A stretch of DNA of 13,687 bases from Flavobacteriales bacterium (GCA_002402165.1 NVVI01000022.1:14160-27846), one strand, 5' to 3'; shown: positions 6,738 to 13,649, counted from the stretch's first letter. The notes: generated by a model not told the origin, from the sequence alone. Translations and numbers: made by a program.

Positions 6738-9026
6738 AAACTATTCTATAACATATTATTATTTACTTGTTTAAGTATTTTTTCTTCAAGTCTTTACTCT
6801 CAAAAAGTAGGGGTGGTCCTTAGTGGAGGAGGATCAAGTGGTGTATCACACATAGGGGTTTTAAAAGCATTAGAAGAGAATAATATTCCTATAGATTATA
6901 TTACAGGAACTTCTATGGGAGCATTAATAGGAGGTTTGTATGCCGCAGGCTATTCGCCTAATGAGATAGAGCAAATATTTTTGTCAAATCAATTTAAAGA
7001 TTGGGCTGAAGGTAACTTAGATGAAAAGTATGTTTATTATTTGCGTAAAAAAGATGAAACCCCAACAATTATTACTTTTAAAATTGATTTAGATACTTTA
7101 TTAGAGACTAGTTTACCTACTAATTTAATCTCCCCTGTTGCCATAAACTATGGTTTAATGAGCTATTTTGCGCCTTCTTCTGCTATAGCAAATAATAATT
7201 TTGATAGTCTTTTCATTCCGTATAGGTGTGTTGCATCAGATATAATTTCAAAAACAACATACGTGTTTAAAAAAGGAAAGTTAGCTACGGCTATCCGTTC
7301 ATCTATGGCATATCCATTTTACTTAACTCCTATACCATACAAAGGTATGCTCTTGTTTGATGGTGGGTTGTACAATAATTTTCCTGCTGATGTGATGTAC
7401 AATGATTTTTCTCCAGATTATATTATAGGGAGTAATGTATCTTCAAATTTTGAAATGCCAGATGAAGACAATTTAGTTTCTCAAATAAAAACAATTATTT
7501 CTGATAATACAGAATACAATATTCCAGAGGATATTCCATCTACACTCATAAAACCAGAATCTTCAGATTTTTCATTGTTTGATTTTGATAGTAATGAAGA
7601 ATTAATTCAAATAGGATATGATGCAACTATGAAACAAATAGTAGCTATAAAAAAAGGTATTCAAAGAAGAACAGATATATTTGAATTAATTGAAAAAAGA
7701 AAGCAATACAAGAAAAAGTTACCAAAATTAATTTTTGAAGATGTTGAAGTTGAAGGTATGACAGATGCCCAAAACAAATATGTTAGAAAGTCATTAAGGT
7801 TTAAAGGAAAGACAGTAAGTGCAGAAAGCCTTAAATCAGAATACATAAAAGTTTCTTCAGATGATAAGATAAAGAAAATTTATCCTCAAGCTGAGTATAA
7901 CAAAGAGTCAAATTTATTTACGCTAAAACTAAAAGCAAAAAAAGAAAAAGATTTATTTGTGTCATTTGGAGGTATGTTTTCTTCTAGACCAATAAGTGAA
8001 GCCTATATAGGGTTACAATATAATATTTTAAGTAAAACGGCTGTTTCTTTATTAGCCAATACGTATTTTGGAAAATTGCATAATTCTGTTTCTGTGGGAT
8101 TTAGATTAGATTTTCCATATAAAATTCCATTTTATTGGAAAACTACATACACGATAGATGGATGGGATTATTTTAAAAGCAGCAGTACTTTTTTCGAAGA
8201 TACTAAGCCATCATTTTTAGTAATTAATGATCAATATTTTAAAACGGAATTAGCTTTTCCTGTTGCGTATAAAGGAAAAATTATAATTGATGGGATTGCT
8301 GGTGAGATGATAAATAATTATTATCAAACAAAACAGTTTTTATCAACTGATACTACTGATAAAACAAGGTTTAGGGATTACTCAGTTGGTTTACATTTTG
8401 AACAAAATTCTTTAGACATGCCTCAATATGCATCTAAGGGTAGTTTTATTTCATTTGGAATTCGCTATGTTAAAGGAGAGGAATATGATAGGCCAGGCTC
8501 TACATCTGTAATAAAAGATGAATTTGATACTATTTTAGATTGGGCAAGATTCAAAATGACTTATGATAAGTATTTCAAAATTTCTAAGCGTATTAGATTA
8601 GGTGTTTTTGGAGAAGGAGTTTATAGTAATCAGCCTTTTTTTAATAATTATACGGCATCTGTTTTGTCGGCACCTGCATTTCAACCTGTTTCTGAGAGCA
8701 TTACATTGTTTCAAGAGAACTTTAGAGCACATTCATATTTTGCTTTTGGCATTAAAAATATATATCAAATATTTAGAAATACTCAACTACGAATAGAAGG
8801 GTTTGTTTTTCAACCACATCAAACAATATTGCAAGACCCTAATAAAAAAGCTTTTTATGGAAGAGTTTGGGACGACCCTCAATTTATTTTTGCATCATCA
8901 TTAGTATATACTACACCACTTGGACCAATAGCATTTAATGCAAACTATTATGATAGATATGAAGATCATTGGAGCTTTATGTTCCATTTTGGGTACATTA
9001 TTTTCAATAAAAAAAGCTTGAATTAA
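6735..9026 (+). CDS. Patatin-like phospholipase with C-terminal outer-membrane beta-barrel, apparent ATT start
   Basis: Read from ATT 6735 the product is 763 residues with a clear signal peptide (KLFYNILLFTCLSIF, then SSSLYSQ as the likely cleavage region) and mature start KVGVVLSGGG. The patatin domain has the oxyanion glycines GGGSSG at 31-36, nucleophile Ser60 in GTSMG, and Asp209 in DGG, so the Ser-Asp dyad is complete. A POTRA-like segment follows at about 330-400 (LIFEDVEVEGMTDAQNKYV), then a 16-strand-type Omp85/surface-antigen barrel to the C-terminus. This architecture resembles type Vd autotransporters such as PlpD, and the lipase probably sits at the cell envelope acting on phospholipids. 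No ATG, GTG or TTG lies in frame between the stop at 6702-6704 and GTG 6813, and GTG 6813 would remove the whole signal peptide. ATT is therefore the best start, or the ancestral ATG has mutated or been misread. Confidence 0.85.
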   Translation: MKLFYNILLFTCLSIFSSSLYSQKVGVVLSGGGSSGVSHIGVLKALEENNIPIDYITGTSMGALIGGLYAAGYSPNEIEQIFLSNQFKDWAEGNLDEKYVYYLRKKDETPTIITFKIDLDTLLETSLPTNLISPVAINYGLMSYFAPSSAIANNNFDSLFIPYRCVASDIISKTTYVFKKGKLATAIRSSMAYPFYLTPIPYKGMLLFDGGLYNNFPADVMYNDFSPDYIIGSNVSSNFEMPDEDNLVSQIKTIISDNTEYNIPEDIPSTLIKPESSDFSLFDFDSNEELIQIGYDATMKQIVAIKKGIQRRTDIFELIEKRKQYKKKLPKLIFEDVEVEGMTDAQNKYVRKSLRFKGKTVSAESLKSEYIKVSSDDKIKKIYPQAEYNKESNLFTLKLKAKKEKDLFVSFGGMFSSRPISEAYIGLQYNILSKTAVSLLANTYFGKLHNSVSVGFRLDFPYKIPFYWKTTYTIDGWDYFKSSSTFFEDTKPSFLVINDQYFKTELAFPVAYKGKIIIDGIAGEMINNYYQTKQFLSTDTTDKTRFRDYSVGLHFEQNSLDMPQYASKGSFISFGIRYVKGEEYDRPGSTSVIKDEFDTILDWARFKMTYDKYFKISKRIRLGVFGEGVYSNQPFFNNYTASVLSAPAFQPVSESITLFQENFRAHSYFAFGIKNIYQIFRNTQLRIEGFVFQPHQTILQDPNKKAFYGRVWDDPQFIFASSLVYTTPLGPIAFNANYYDRYEDHWSFMFHFGYIIFNKKSLN

Positions 9027-9027
9027 G

Positions 9028-9459
9028 TTAGTAAGTTAGCTTGATTAAAGGCAAAATTAATGACCAAAAAACTACTCCAACTAACATTATAAATAAGGTA
9101 TATTTCTTTTTTGAAAAAAATCTTGATGCCAAAAAACTTCCTACAGGCAATGAAATTATAATAGGAGATATAAAAGAGATACCGATTAATCCATATTTGT
9201 TTTTGAATTTTATAAATCGTCTTGTTGTTTTTGAAAAAACTTTTTTCTTTTGAAATAATCGATTTATTAGGTTATTAGCCCAATTGCTAAAATAATAAAA
9301 GAAGGATACTCCTGAAAATCCACCTAAAATGAGTGTCATTACAATTTCGATATAAGAATAGTTCGTTGAAGGGAGCAATAATACTCCAACTGCTACGGCA
9401 AATTTAGTTGATGCTAACAAGAGTAACCCAGCAAATTCTAATATTTCAGGTAATCCCAT
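9028..9459 (-). CDS. Small four-helix integral membrane protein, function unknown
   Basis: The 143-residue product has four likely membrane helices: about 6-30 (FAGLLLLASTKFAVAVGVLL), 36-60 (IEIVMTLILGGFSGVSFFYY), 88-111 (YGLIGISFISPIIISLPVGS) and 118-140 (LFIMLVGVVFWSLILPLI). A basic cytoplasmic loop between helices 2 and 3 (FQKKKVFSKTTRRFIKFKNK) suggests its orientation. The GLIGISFISPIIISLPVGSF stretch recalls the small multidrug-export (DUF/Sm_multidrug_ex) family, but I am not sure of that, and no transport role should be assumed. Its ATG directly follows the upp stop with no gap, so it is co-transcribed with upp. Its stop is 1 bp from the convergent patatin stop. Confidence 0.7.
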   Translation of the reverse strand: MGLPEILEFAGLLLLASTKFAVAVGVLLLPSTNYSYIEIVMTLILGGFSGVSFFYYFSNWANNLINRLFQKKKVFSKTTRRFIKFKNKYGLIGISFISPIIISLPVGSFLASRFFSKKKYTLFIMLVGVVFWSLILPLIKLTY

Positions 9460-10110
9460 TTATTCTTTAGATCCAAATGATAAATCTCCAGCGTCACCTA
9501 GACCAGGAACAATGTATGATTGAGCAGTTAGTTCATCATCGATTGCCCCAACCCACAAAGTAATGTCTTCTGGTAAGCTTCTTTTTATATATTCAATACC
9601 TTCTTTACTAGCAATTAAAACAACGATATGTATTTTTTTAGGTTTTCCTTTTTTTAATAGTAACTTATATATTTCAACCATTGACGCTCCAGAGGCCAAC
9701 ATAGGATCAGATAGAATGACTATTCTATTCTCTAAGCTTGGGCTAGCCATATACTGTGCTTCAATAATAAAAGACCCATCCTTACGGTGTTTTCTGTAGG
9801 CAGAAACTAACGCATTATCAGCATTATCAAAATAATTCAATAAGCCTTGGTGTAGTGGTAGTCCAGCTCTTAATATGGTTGATAAAACTGGCTGTTCATC
9901 AAATAATTCAATGTTTGTAGTCCCTAAAGGAGTAGTTATTGGAACAGAACTATATTGAAAAGTTTTACTTATTTCATAAGCAATAATTTCTCCCATACGT
10001 TCACAATTTCGTCTAAAACGCATCCTATCATTTTGCACATCAACATTTCTAATTTCAGAAATAAATTGATTGAAAATCGAATTATGTTTGCCTAAATTTA
10101 TTATTTTCAT
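9460..10110 (-). CDS. upp: Uracil phosphoribosyltransferase
   Basis: The 216-residue cytoplasmic enzyme makes UMP from uracil and PRPP (pyrimidine salvage). Key segments are TILRAGLPLHQGLL at about 78-91, the PRPP loop VILSDPMLASGASM at 131-144, and the C-terminal uracil-binding end GDAGDLSFGS. The PRPP loop has Ser where most UPRTs have Thr (DPMLATG), a conservative change. The last motif reads GDAGDLSFG in place of the usual GDAGDRxFG, so an Arg is replaced by Leu, as in some Bacteroidota relatives. Start ATG 10110 gives the normal length. It lies 31 bp downstream of the deacetylase-like gene and abuts the membrane-protein gene, as part of a five-gene minus-strand group. Confidence 0.92.
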   Translation of the reverse strand: MKIINLGKHNSIFNQFISEIRNVDVQNDRMRFRRNCERMGEIIAYEISKTFQYSSVPITTPLGTTNIELFDEQPVLSTILRAGLPLHQGLLNYFDNADNALVSAYRKHRKDGSFIIEAQYMASPSLENRIVILSDPMLASGASMVEIYKLLLKKGKPKKIHIVVLIASKEGIEYIKRSLPEDITLWVGAIDDELTAQSYIVPGLGDAGDLSFGSKE

Positions 10111-10141
10111 TGCATAATAAAGTTAATATAAAACTATTGAC

Positions 10142-11446
10142 TTAATTTTGATTAAGTGATTCTTTTAACATTTTTTCATAAACTATTTTCCATCCTTTCC
10201 ATATCCCTTTATCTGATAATGATTCATTGTGCCATACACTTATAAATGTACCATTTACGTCTTTTACTTTTCGCATCAATTCTATAATATTGGTTATTGT
10301 TTTTTTGGGTGTTAAATTTTCATAATATTGATAAGTTGCTTCCATTATACTAAAAGGAAATAATCGAAGATTTGTTTCTGTTTCAGTATCTAAATCGTAA
10401 AAATAGTAAGGACTACAAATGCTAGCTCTAAATCCACTTTTTTCGGCATATCCCATGGTATAATCTTCTTGTATATCATTGTCAATTAAATTGCGATAAG
10501 TAATTGGCAAATTTAGTTTTAAAAAATGTTGTCTGCTTTTTGTAATATTTCTGTGAGTAATACTTTGCAGTCTTTTGATTTCTTTTACCAAGGTTTCAAC
10601 GTTGCTATTCGAAGCATAAGAAGGATGAATGCCAACATCTGAGTAATCGGAAACTGTTTTAATTAGAGATTGAAAGGGTTCACTTTTTACTGGGATGCTT
10701 TTATCATTTAGACCATAATCTCCTAGTAAGAAAAAATAGATGGGTGAAATACCATGTTTTTTATGTATTTCAAATTGATAATTAAAAGTATCAAAAGGGT
10801 CTTTGTTTTTTCCAAAAATCACTTTTATCCTTTCAATAAATCTACCTTCATTAAAAAGAGATTTTATTAATCCGCCAATAATTCTGATAAATCCTTTATG
10901 TTTATAAGCATAGGCATTATCAATGTCTATAGTAGAAATAAATTTAAATTTTCTTTTTGAGAATAGAAAACCATTAGATTGAGTTTCTATTTTTTTAGCA
11001 ATTTCGTTTATCCATATATTTACAAGGGGCTTATCCAGAAAATCATGTTGAAATGCAAGACTTTCAATTGCCAAAAAACGATTATGCTTGTCCTTAATGT
11101 GAGGTAAGTATTCCTCATACCTAGTAATTAAGTAAAAACTAGCAGCAAAAGGGTCGAAAGGAAATTCAGAATCTTTACTAACATTAAAAAAACATGGATT
11201 TTCTTCATATTCAAAAATAGTTATGTTTTGCTCTTTAATACCTGTTTCAAATAAAATTGAAGAGCATTGAAAGAAATGACCTGAATTTAATTTAGTGGTA
11301 GAATAATTGATTTTAATGCTGTTCGAACTTTCAAATTCTTCAATGTCATCAGTAAAACTTATTTCAGTTTGTAATATATCAACGAATATCGTTTTAAAAA
11401 TATATTTTAAACGAGAAGTTAATTTATGTGAATAGATTAATATCAA
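10142..11446 (-). CDS. Polysaccharide deacetylase-like protein (DUF7033 plus NodB-like domain), TTG start
   Basis: The 434-residue protein belongs to a Bacteroidota family annotated as polysaccharide deacetylase family protein with an N-terminal DUF7033 region. The N-terminal about 150 residues include FPFDPFAASFYLITRYEEYL. The NodB-like part has STIDIDNAY (Asp174, Asp176) as motif 1 and GIHPSY (His274, Ser276) as motif 2, with SRQHFLKL at 304-311, GFRAS at 338-342 and WHNE near the end as further putative site residues. Motif 2 keeps one His, so metal binding and deacetylation are plausible but unproven. No signal peptide is seen. The start is TTG 11446: an in-frame stop lies just upstream (11450-11452), and MILIYSHKLT matches the usual opening. 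It starts 12 bp after radC ends, so it is co-transcribed. The substrate may be a cell-surface glycan. Confidence 0.82.
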   Translation of the reverse strand: MILIYSHKLTSRLKYIFKTIFVDILQTEISFTDDIEEFESSNSIKINYSTTKLNSGHFFQCSSILFETGIKEQNITIFEYEENPCFFNVSKDSEFPFDPFAASFYLITRYEEYLPHIKDKHNRFLAIESLAFQHDFLDKPLVNIWINEIAKKIETQSNGFLFSKRKFKFISTIDIDNAYAYKHKGFIRIIGGLIKSLFNEGRFIERIKVIFGKNKDPFDTFNYQFEIHKKHGISPIYFFLLGDYGLNDKSIPVKSEPFQSLIKTVSDYSDVGIHPSYASNSNVETLVKEIKRLQSITHRNITKSRQHFLKLNLPITYRNLIDNDIQEDYTMGYAEKSGFRASICSPYYFYDLDTETETNLRLFPFSIMEATYQYYENLTPKKTITNIIELMRKVKDVNGTFISVWHNESLSDKGIWKGWKIVYEKMLKESLNQN

Positions 11447-11458
11447 ATGTTAGTAAGG

Positions 11459-12151
11459 TTATAGAATTCCTTCATCAGCAAAGCTAAAGTAGTCTTTTTC
11501 ACCAATTATTAAATGATCTAAAACAGGAGTATCTAGCATTTCTCCAGTTTCTTTGAGTTTTTTAGTTAATTTAATATCTGCATTGCTTGGTTTTAAATTT
11601 CCACTTGGATGGTTATGACAAAGAATAATTGCTGAAGCTAATTGTTCTATGGAATGTTTAAATATAATTTTGGTATCAGCTACCGTACCATCAATACCCC
11701 CTTTACTAATGTTCTCTTTTCTTATTACTTCATTTTTTTTGTTGAGATAAATTACCCAAAATTCTTCATGAGGTAAATCACTTAAAACATCTGCAATGAC
11801 ATTATACGAATCATTACTAGATTTTATTGTAGGTTTTTTTTCAACTTCAAATTCTTTTCTTCTTCTGCCTAATTCTAAAGCAGCGATAATACTAATTGCT
11901 TTAGCCTCTCCAATACCGTTAAATTGTGTTAAATCAGTTATGGTAAGCTTACCTAGTTGATTTAAATCGTTATTAATGGAGGCTAATATTTTTTTAGATA
12001 ATTCAACTGCTGTTTCATTCTTGTTTCCAGAACTAATTAAAATAGCAATTAATTCAGCATCTGATAAGACACCTTTACCTTTTAAACTTAGCTTTTCTCG
12101 AGGTCTATCTTCTTCTGCCCAAGATTTTATGTTTAGATTTTGGTTGTACAT
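11459..12151 (-). CDS. radC: RadC family JAB/MPN-domain protein (DUF2466)
   Basis: Read from ATG 12151 the product is 230 residues. It has the conserved opening SWAEEDRPREKL, an N-terminal helix-hairpin-helix region (FNGIGEAKAISIIAALELGRR), and a C-terminal JAB metalloprotease-like domain with EEFWVIYL, then CHNHPSGNLKPSNADI (His-x-His, Ser and Asp of the JAMM motif all present) and LDHLIIG. The family was named for a repair phenotype later assigned elsewhere; its true role is unclear, and a nuclease or processing function is only suspected. An alternative ATG at 12163 would add MFVW. I prefer 12151 because MYNQNLNIKSWAEED resembles relatives better. It is the second gene of the minus-strand group, after the XRE regulator. 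This is a chromosomal-type copy, not a phage or plasmid one by context. Confidence 0.9.
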   Translation of the reverse strand: MYNQNLNIKSWAEEDRPREKLSLKGKGVLSDAELIAILISSGNKNETAVELSKKILASINNDLNQLGKLTITDLTQFNGIGEAKAISIIAALELGRRRKEFEVEKKPTIKSSNDSYNVIADVLSDLPHEEFWVIYLNKKNEVIRKENISKGGIDGTVADTKIIFKHSIEQLASAIILCHNHPSGNLKPSNADIKLTKKLKETGEMLDTPVLDHLIIGEKDYFSFADEGIL

Positions 12152-12184
12152 CCATACAAACATACGGATTTTTATGGGGTGATA

Positions 12185-12427
12185 TTATACGGAATAATTA
12201 AGATTTATTAATTCTGATATGTCTATTTCAAAAGCTTCACATAAAGCAGGAATTACAGAAATGTTTGTGTTAATGATGCCTTTTTCGATAAGATGAATTT
12301 GATTTCTAGGAATTCCAGTAGTCATTGCAAGATAATATACACTCCATTTTCGTTCTTCTCTGAGTGTTTTAACACACTCTCCGAATAACTTTATAAATTC
12401 ATTATCTCTAACTACCGTTTTAGGCAT
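12185..12427 (-). CDS. Small XRE-family helix-turn-helix regulator
   Basis: The 80-residue protein is a single Cro/C1-type HTH domain: VKTLREERKWSVYYLAMTTG, then IPRNQIHLIEKG (recognition helix region), then VIPALCEAFEIDISEL. It has no extra sensory or dimerisation domain, so it most likely acts as a homodimer on a palindromic operator. The perfect half-site repeat GTCCTAT-AA-ATAGGAC lies 34 bp upstream of its ATG, consistent with autoregulation. It is the first gene of the minus-strand group and divergent from the exported-protein/thioredoxin pair, so it could control both directions. Such 70-80-residue regulators are common on mobile elements and restriction-modification loci, but neither is seen here. 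Confidence 0.85.
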   Translation of the reverse strand: MPKTVVRDNEFIKLFGECVKTLREERKWSVYYLAMTTGIPRNQIHLIEKGIINTNISVIPALCEAFEIDISELINLNYSV

Positions 12428-12460
12428 CTAGCTAAAATGAACATTAACATCATAAATTTA

Positions 12461-12476
12461 GTCCTATAAATAGGAC
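12461..12476. promoter_or_regulatory. Candidate operator for the XRE regulator
   Basis: GTCCTATAAATAGGAC has perfect 7-base arms around a 2-base centre, the shape expected for a dimeric Cro/C1 regulator. The arms do not extend further (A opposite G). It lies 34 bp from the XRE start codon and 107 bp from the ATG of the exported protein. Binding is inferred, not shown. Confidence 0.55.
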
Positions 12477-12509
12477 GTTTATTGTATTTTTACTATTCTC
12501 GTATGTTAA

Positions 12510-12529
12510 ATTGTTTTGACTAAAACAAT
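12510..12529. repeat. Second inverted repeat in the divergent region
   Basis: ATTGTTTTGACTAAAACAAT has perfect 8-base arms and a 4-base centre. It lies 55 bp upstream of ATG 12584. It could be a second regulator site, or a small hairpin in a 5' leader. Chance is possible in such AT-rich DNA. Confidence 0.4.
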
Positions 12530-12583
12530 AACGAAATATTAAAACCTAATTAAGGGTTATTTATTAATTTTAAATTTTAAGAA

Positions 12584-12670
12584 ATGAAAAAATTATTAAT
12601 CGTTACAATAACTTTATTCTTTTTTTACTTTGAATTCGTATTCTCAGGAAAAAGAAATGATTATTATTAA
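12584..12670 (+). other. Signal-peptide ORF split from its gene by a one-base shift
   Basis: ATG 12584 starts KKLLIVTITLFFF, an ideal signal-peptide opening, but the frame then turns to YFEFVFSGKRNDYY and stops at TAA 12668-12670 after 28 residues. If the T7 run at 12620-12626 had six T, the same ATG would read on as TLNSYSQEKEMII and enter the long ORF that follows. TLNSYSQ is a typical cleavage region for this group. The 28-residue peptide itself is unlikely to be a functional product. Confidence 0.7.
12620..12626 (+). repeat. T7 homopolymer at the frameshift point
   Basis: Seven T lie between C 12619 and A 12627, inside the hydrophobic core of the signal peptide. One T fewer restores a single uninterrupted frame from ATG 12584 to TAA 13091. 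The run is a candidate slippage site for DNA polymerase, RNA polymerase or the ribosome, and equally a typical place for an indel sequencing error. Confidence 0.6.
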
Positions 12671-13091
12671 ACCTACACATGGAAATAATTCTAATCCATC
12701 AGGGGAAAAATTAACATGTAAAAGAAGTCAGGTGTATTGGGTTGATGACTGTGCGGTTGCTGCTATAAGGTGTAAAAATGAAAGTGGAGCCACTACCATT
12801 AATATTGAGATTAGAGTTTGTGCAGAAAGGATTGGTAATTCACCAACAAATAATTCATTTCCAAAAGAAAGCTTTGAATTAATTGATTTGGTGTATAGTT
12901 TTGGGTTGGGAACAGATGGTACAATAGATATTATTGAATTAAATAGACTAAAGAATATGCCTGTTGTAATTCCAAATGATATTCTTCTTATGGAAGGTAC
13001 TGAAACAGTCTTTGTAATGAAAGCAGGAGTATATAAAGTTGAAAATAAAAAGTTACACACTTTAGTGTCTGTTGAAATAATCAACTTTTAG
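12630..13091 (+). CDS. Unknown exported protein, body separated from its signal peptide by a frameshift
   Basis: I do not recognise this family. The open body encodes 153 residues if read from TTG 12630; ATG 12657 is the first normal start. Neither gives a signal peptide, and an in-frame stop at 12609-12611 blocks upstream extension in this frame. The matching signal peptide lies in the other frame from ATG 12584, so the intended gene is 12584-13091, about 168 residues before processing and some 145 after. The mature part has four cysteines (in LTCKRSQVYW, DDCAVAAIRC and RVCAER) that could form disulfides, and a beta-rich look without repeats. A membrane-anchored thioredoxin-like gene follows after 22 bp, which fits a disulfide-bearing partner. 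It may be switched off, decaying, or misread at the T7 run. Confidence 0.65.
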   Translation: MNSYSQEKEMIIIKPTHGNNSNPSGEKLTCKRSQVYWVDDCAVAAIRCKNESGATTINIEIRVCAERIGNSPTNNSFPKESFELIDLVYSFGLGTDGTIDIIELNRLKNMPVVIPNDILLMEGTETVFVMKAGVYKVENKKLHTLVSVEIINF

Positions 13092-13113
13092 TACTCAATT
13101 AACGATTGATGTA

Positions 13114-13632
13114 ATGAACAAGATTTTTTTTTTAATTTTGGTAACTGGTGTTGCCCTTTCGGTATTTTATTACTATAAAGATATAGATGGATATACTAAA
13201 TATATCGGTGCAGATTTAATAGAAAGAGTAAAAAAAAAGACAAATTCTGACAATACGTATTATTATTTTAATATATGGAATACCTCGTGTATTCCATGTG
13301 TTAAAGAAATGCCAGATATAGATTCTCTTGCTATTTTATATAAGGATAAAGTTGATTTTATTTTTATAACAAATGAAGCTAATGAAAAGATTGAATGGTT
13401 TTTAAAAGAAAAAAATATCAATCTAACTAATTGTGTTTTTTTGAATGATGAGGAAAGTACTATTGCTTATCTCAATGAAAGAATAGAAAAAAAACAGCTA
13501 TCTTACCCAACACACATTATTATGAATGATAGGCTGGAAGTAATTCACCACCATACTGGAGGCATTAGCGTTACAGGAACTGTAAGTTTTTTTAATCCAG
13601 TATTGACGAAAGCACTAAAAGACCTGAAATAG
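13114..13632 (+). CDS. Membrane-anchored TlpA/thioredoxin-like protein
   Basis: The 172-residue protein has an N-terminal hydrophobic segment (about 3-20, KIFFLILVTGVALSVFYYYK) without a clear cleavage site, so it is probably a signal anchor with the rest in the periplasm. The thioredoxin fold begins at about 48 with YYYFNIWNTSCIPCVKEMPD. The redox pair is Cys59-Ile-Pro-Cys62 and the cis-proline is Pro132 in SYPTHIIMN. This places it among TlpA/ResA-type thiol-disulfide exchangers; the Trp usually just before the CxxC sits three residues earlier. A substrate could be the Cys-containing exported protein 22 bp upstream, by inference from gene order only. The gene contains a T10 run in the anchor (13124-13133) and an A9 run at 13230-13238, both in frame here. 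A terminator follows. Confidence 0.85.
   Translation: MNKIFFLILVTGVALSVFYYYKDIDGYTKYIGADLIERVKKKTNSDNTYYYFNIWNTSCIPCVKEMPDIDSLAILYKDKVDFIFITNEANEKIEWFLKEKNINLTNCVFLNDEESTIAYLNERIEKKQLSYPTHIIMNDRLEVIHHHTGGISVTGTVSFFNPVLTKALKDLK
13124..13133 (+). repeat. T10 homopolymer in the signal-anchor coding region
   Basis: Ten T fall in ATT TTT TTT TTA (Ile-Phe-Phe-Leu) just after the start codon. It is the longest homopolymer I see in the window. The gene is in frame with ten; gain or loss of one would end translation early. Confidence 0.6.
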
Positions 13633-13649
13633 TTTATTATTACACAAAA

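Larger units (their letters stand above)
12428..12583. promoter_or_regulatory. Divergent intergenic region with two inverted repeats
   Basis: This is the longest gene-free stretch in the window (156 bp, very AT-rich). It separates the XRE gene (leftward) from the exported-protein gene (rightward) and must carry promoters for both. It holds inverted repeats at 12461-12476 and 12510-12529. A weak match to the Bacteroidota promoter pattern (TTG, 17-23 bases, TAnnTTTG) on the plus strand starts with TTG at 12482 and TATGTTAA at 12502 or TAAATTGT at 12507, each with two mismatches. I see no strong consensus on the minus strand. Confidence 0.6.

Noticed and set aside
9013..9060. Repeated AGCTTGA and GTTAG words at the convergent junction, considered as a terminator
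   Set aside because: The repeats are mainly direct, the only inverted arms are 5 bases (AAGCT/AGCTT) around a long loop, and no proper T tract follows.
11459..12151. radC as a mobile-element or phage-defence marker
   Set aside because: It is a full-length two-domain RadC within an ordinary operon, not the short JAB-only form seen on plasmids and phages.
12157..12164. TATGTTTG on the minus strand, matching the Bacteroidota -7 element TAnnTTTG, just before radC
   Set aside because: No TTG element lies 17-23 bases upstream, and it overlaps the possible first start codon of radC, so it is probably chance.
12185..12427. XRE regulator as a sign of a prophage, toxin-antitoxin or restriction-modification locus
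   Set aside because: No integrase, toxin, methylase or endonuclease is present nearby, and the gene sits in line with radC and upp in a housekeeping setting.
12728..13084. 118-codon minus-strand open frame across the exported-protein gene
   Set aside because: The plus-strand frame ties to a signal peptide and a downstream partner gene. The antisense product is a low-complexity Ser/Thr/Ile-rich shadow, although the frameshift in the plus gene made me consider it.
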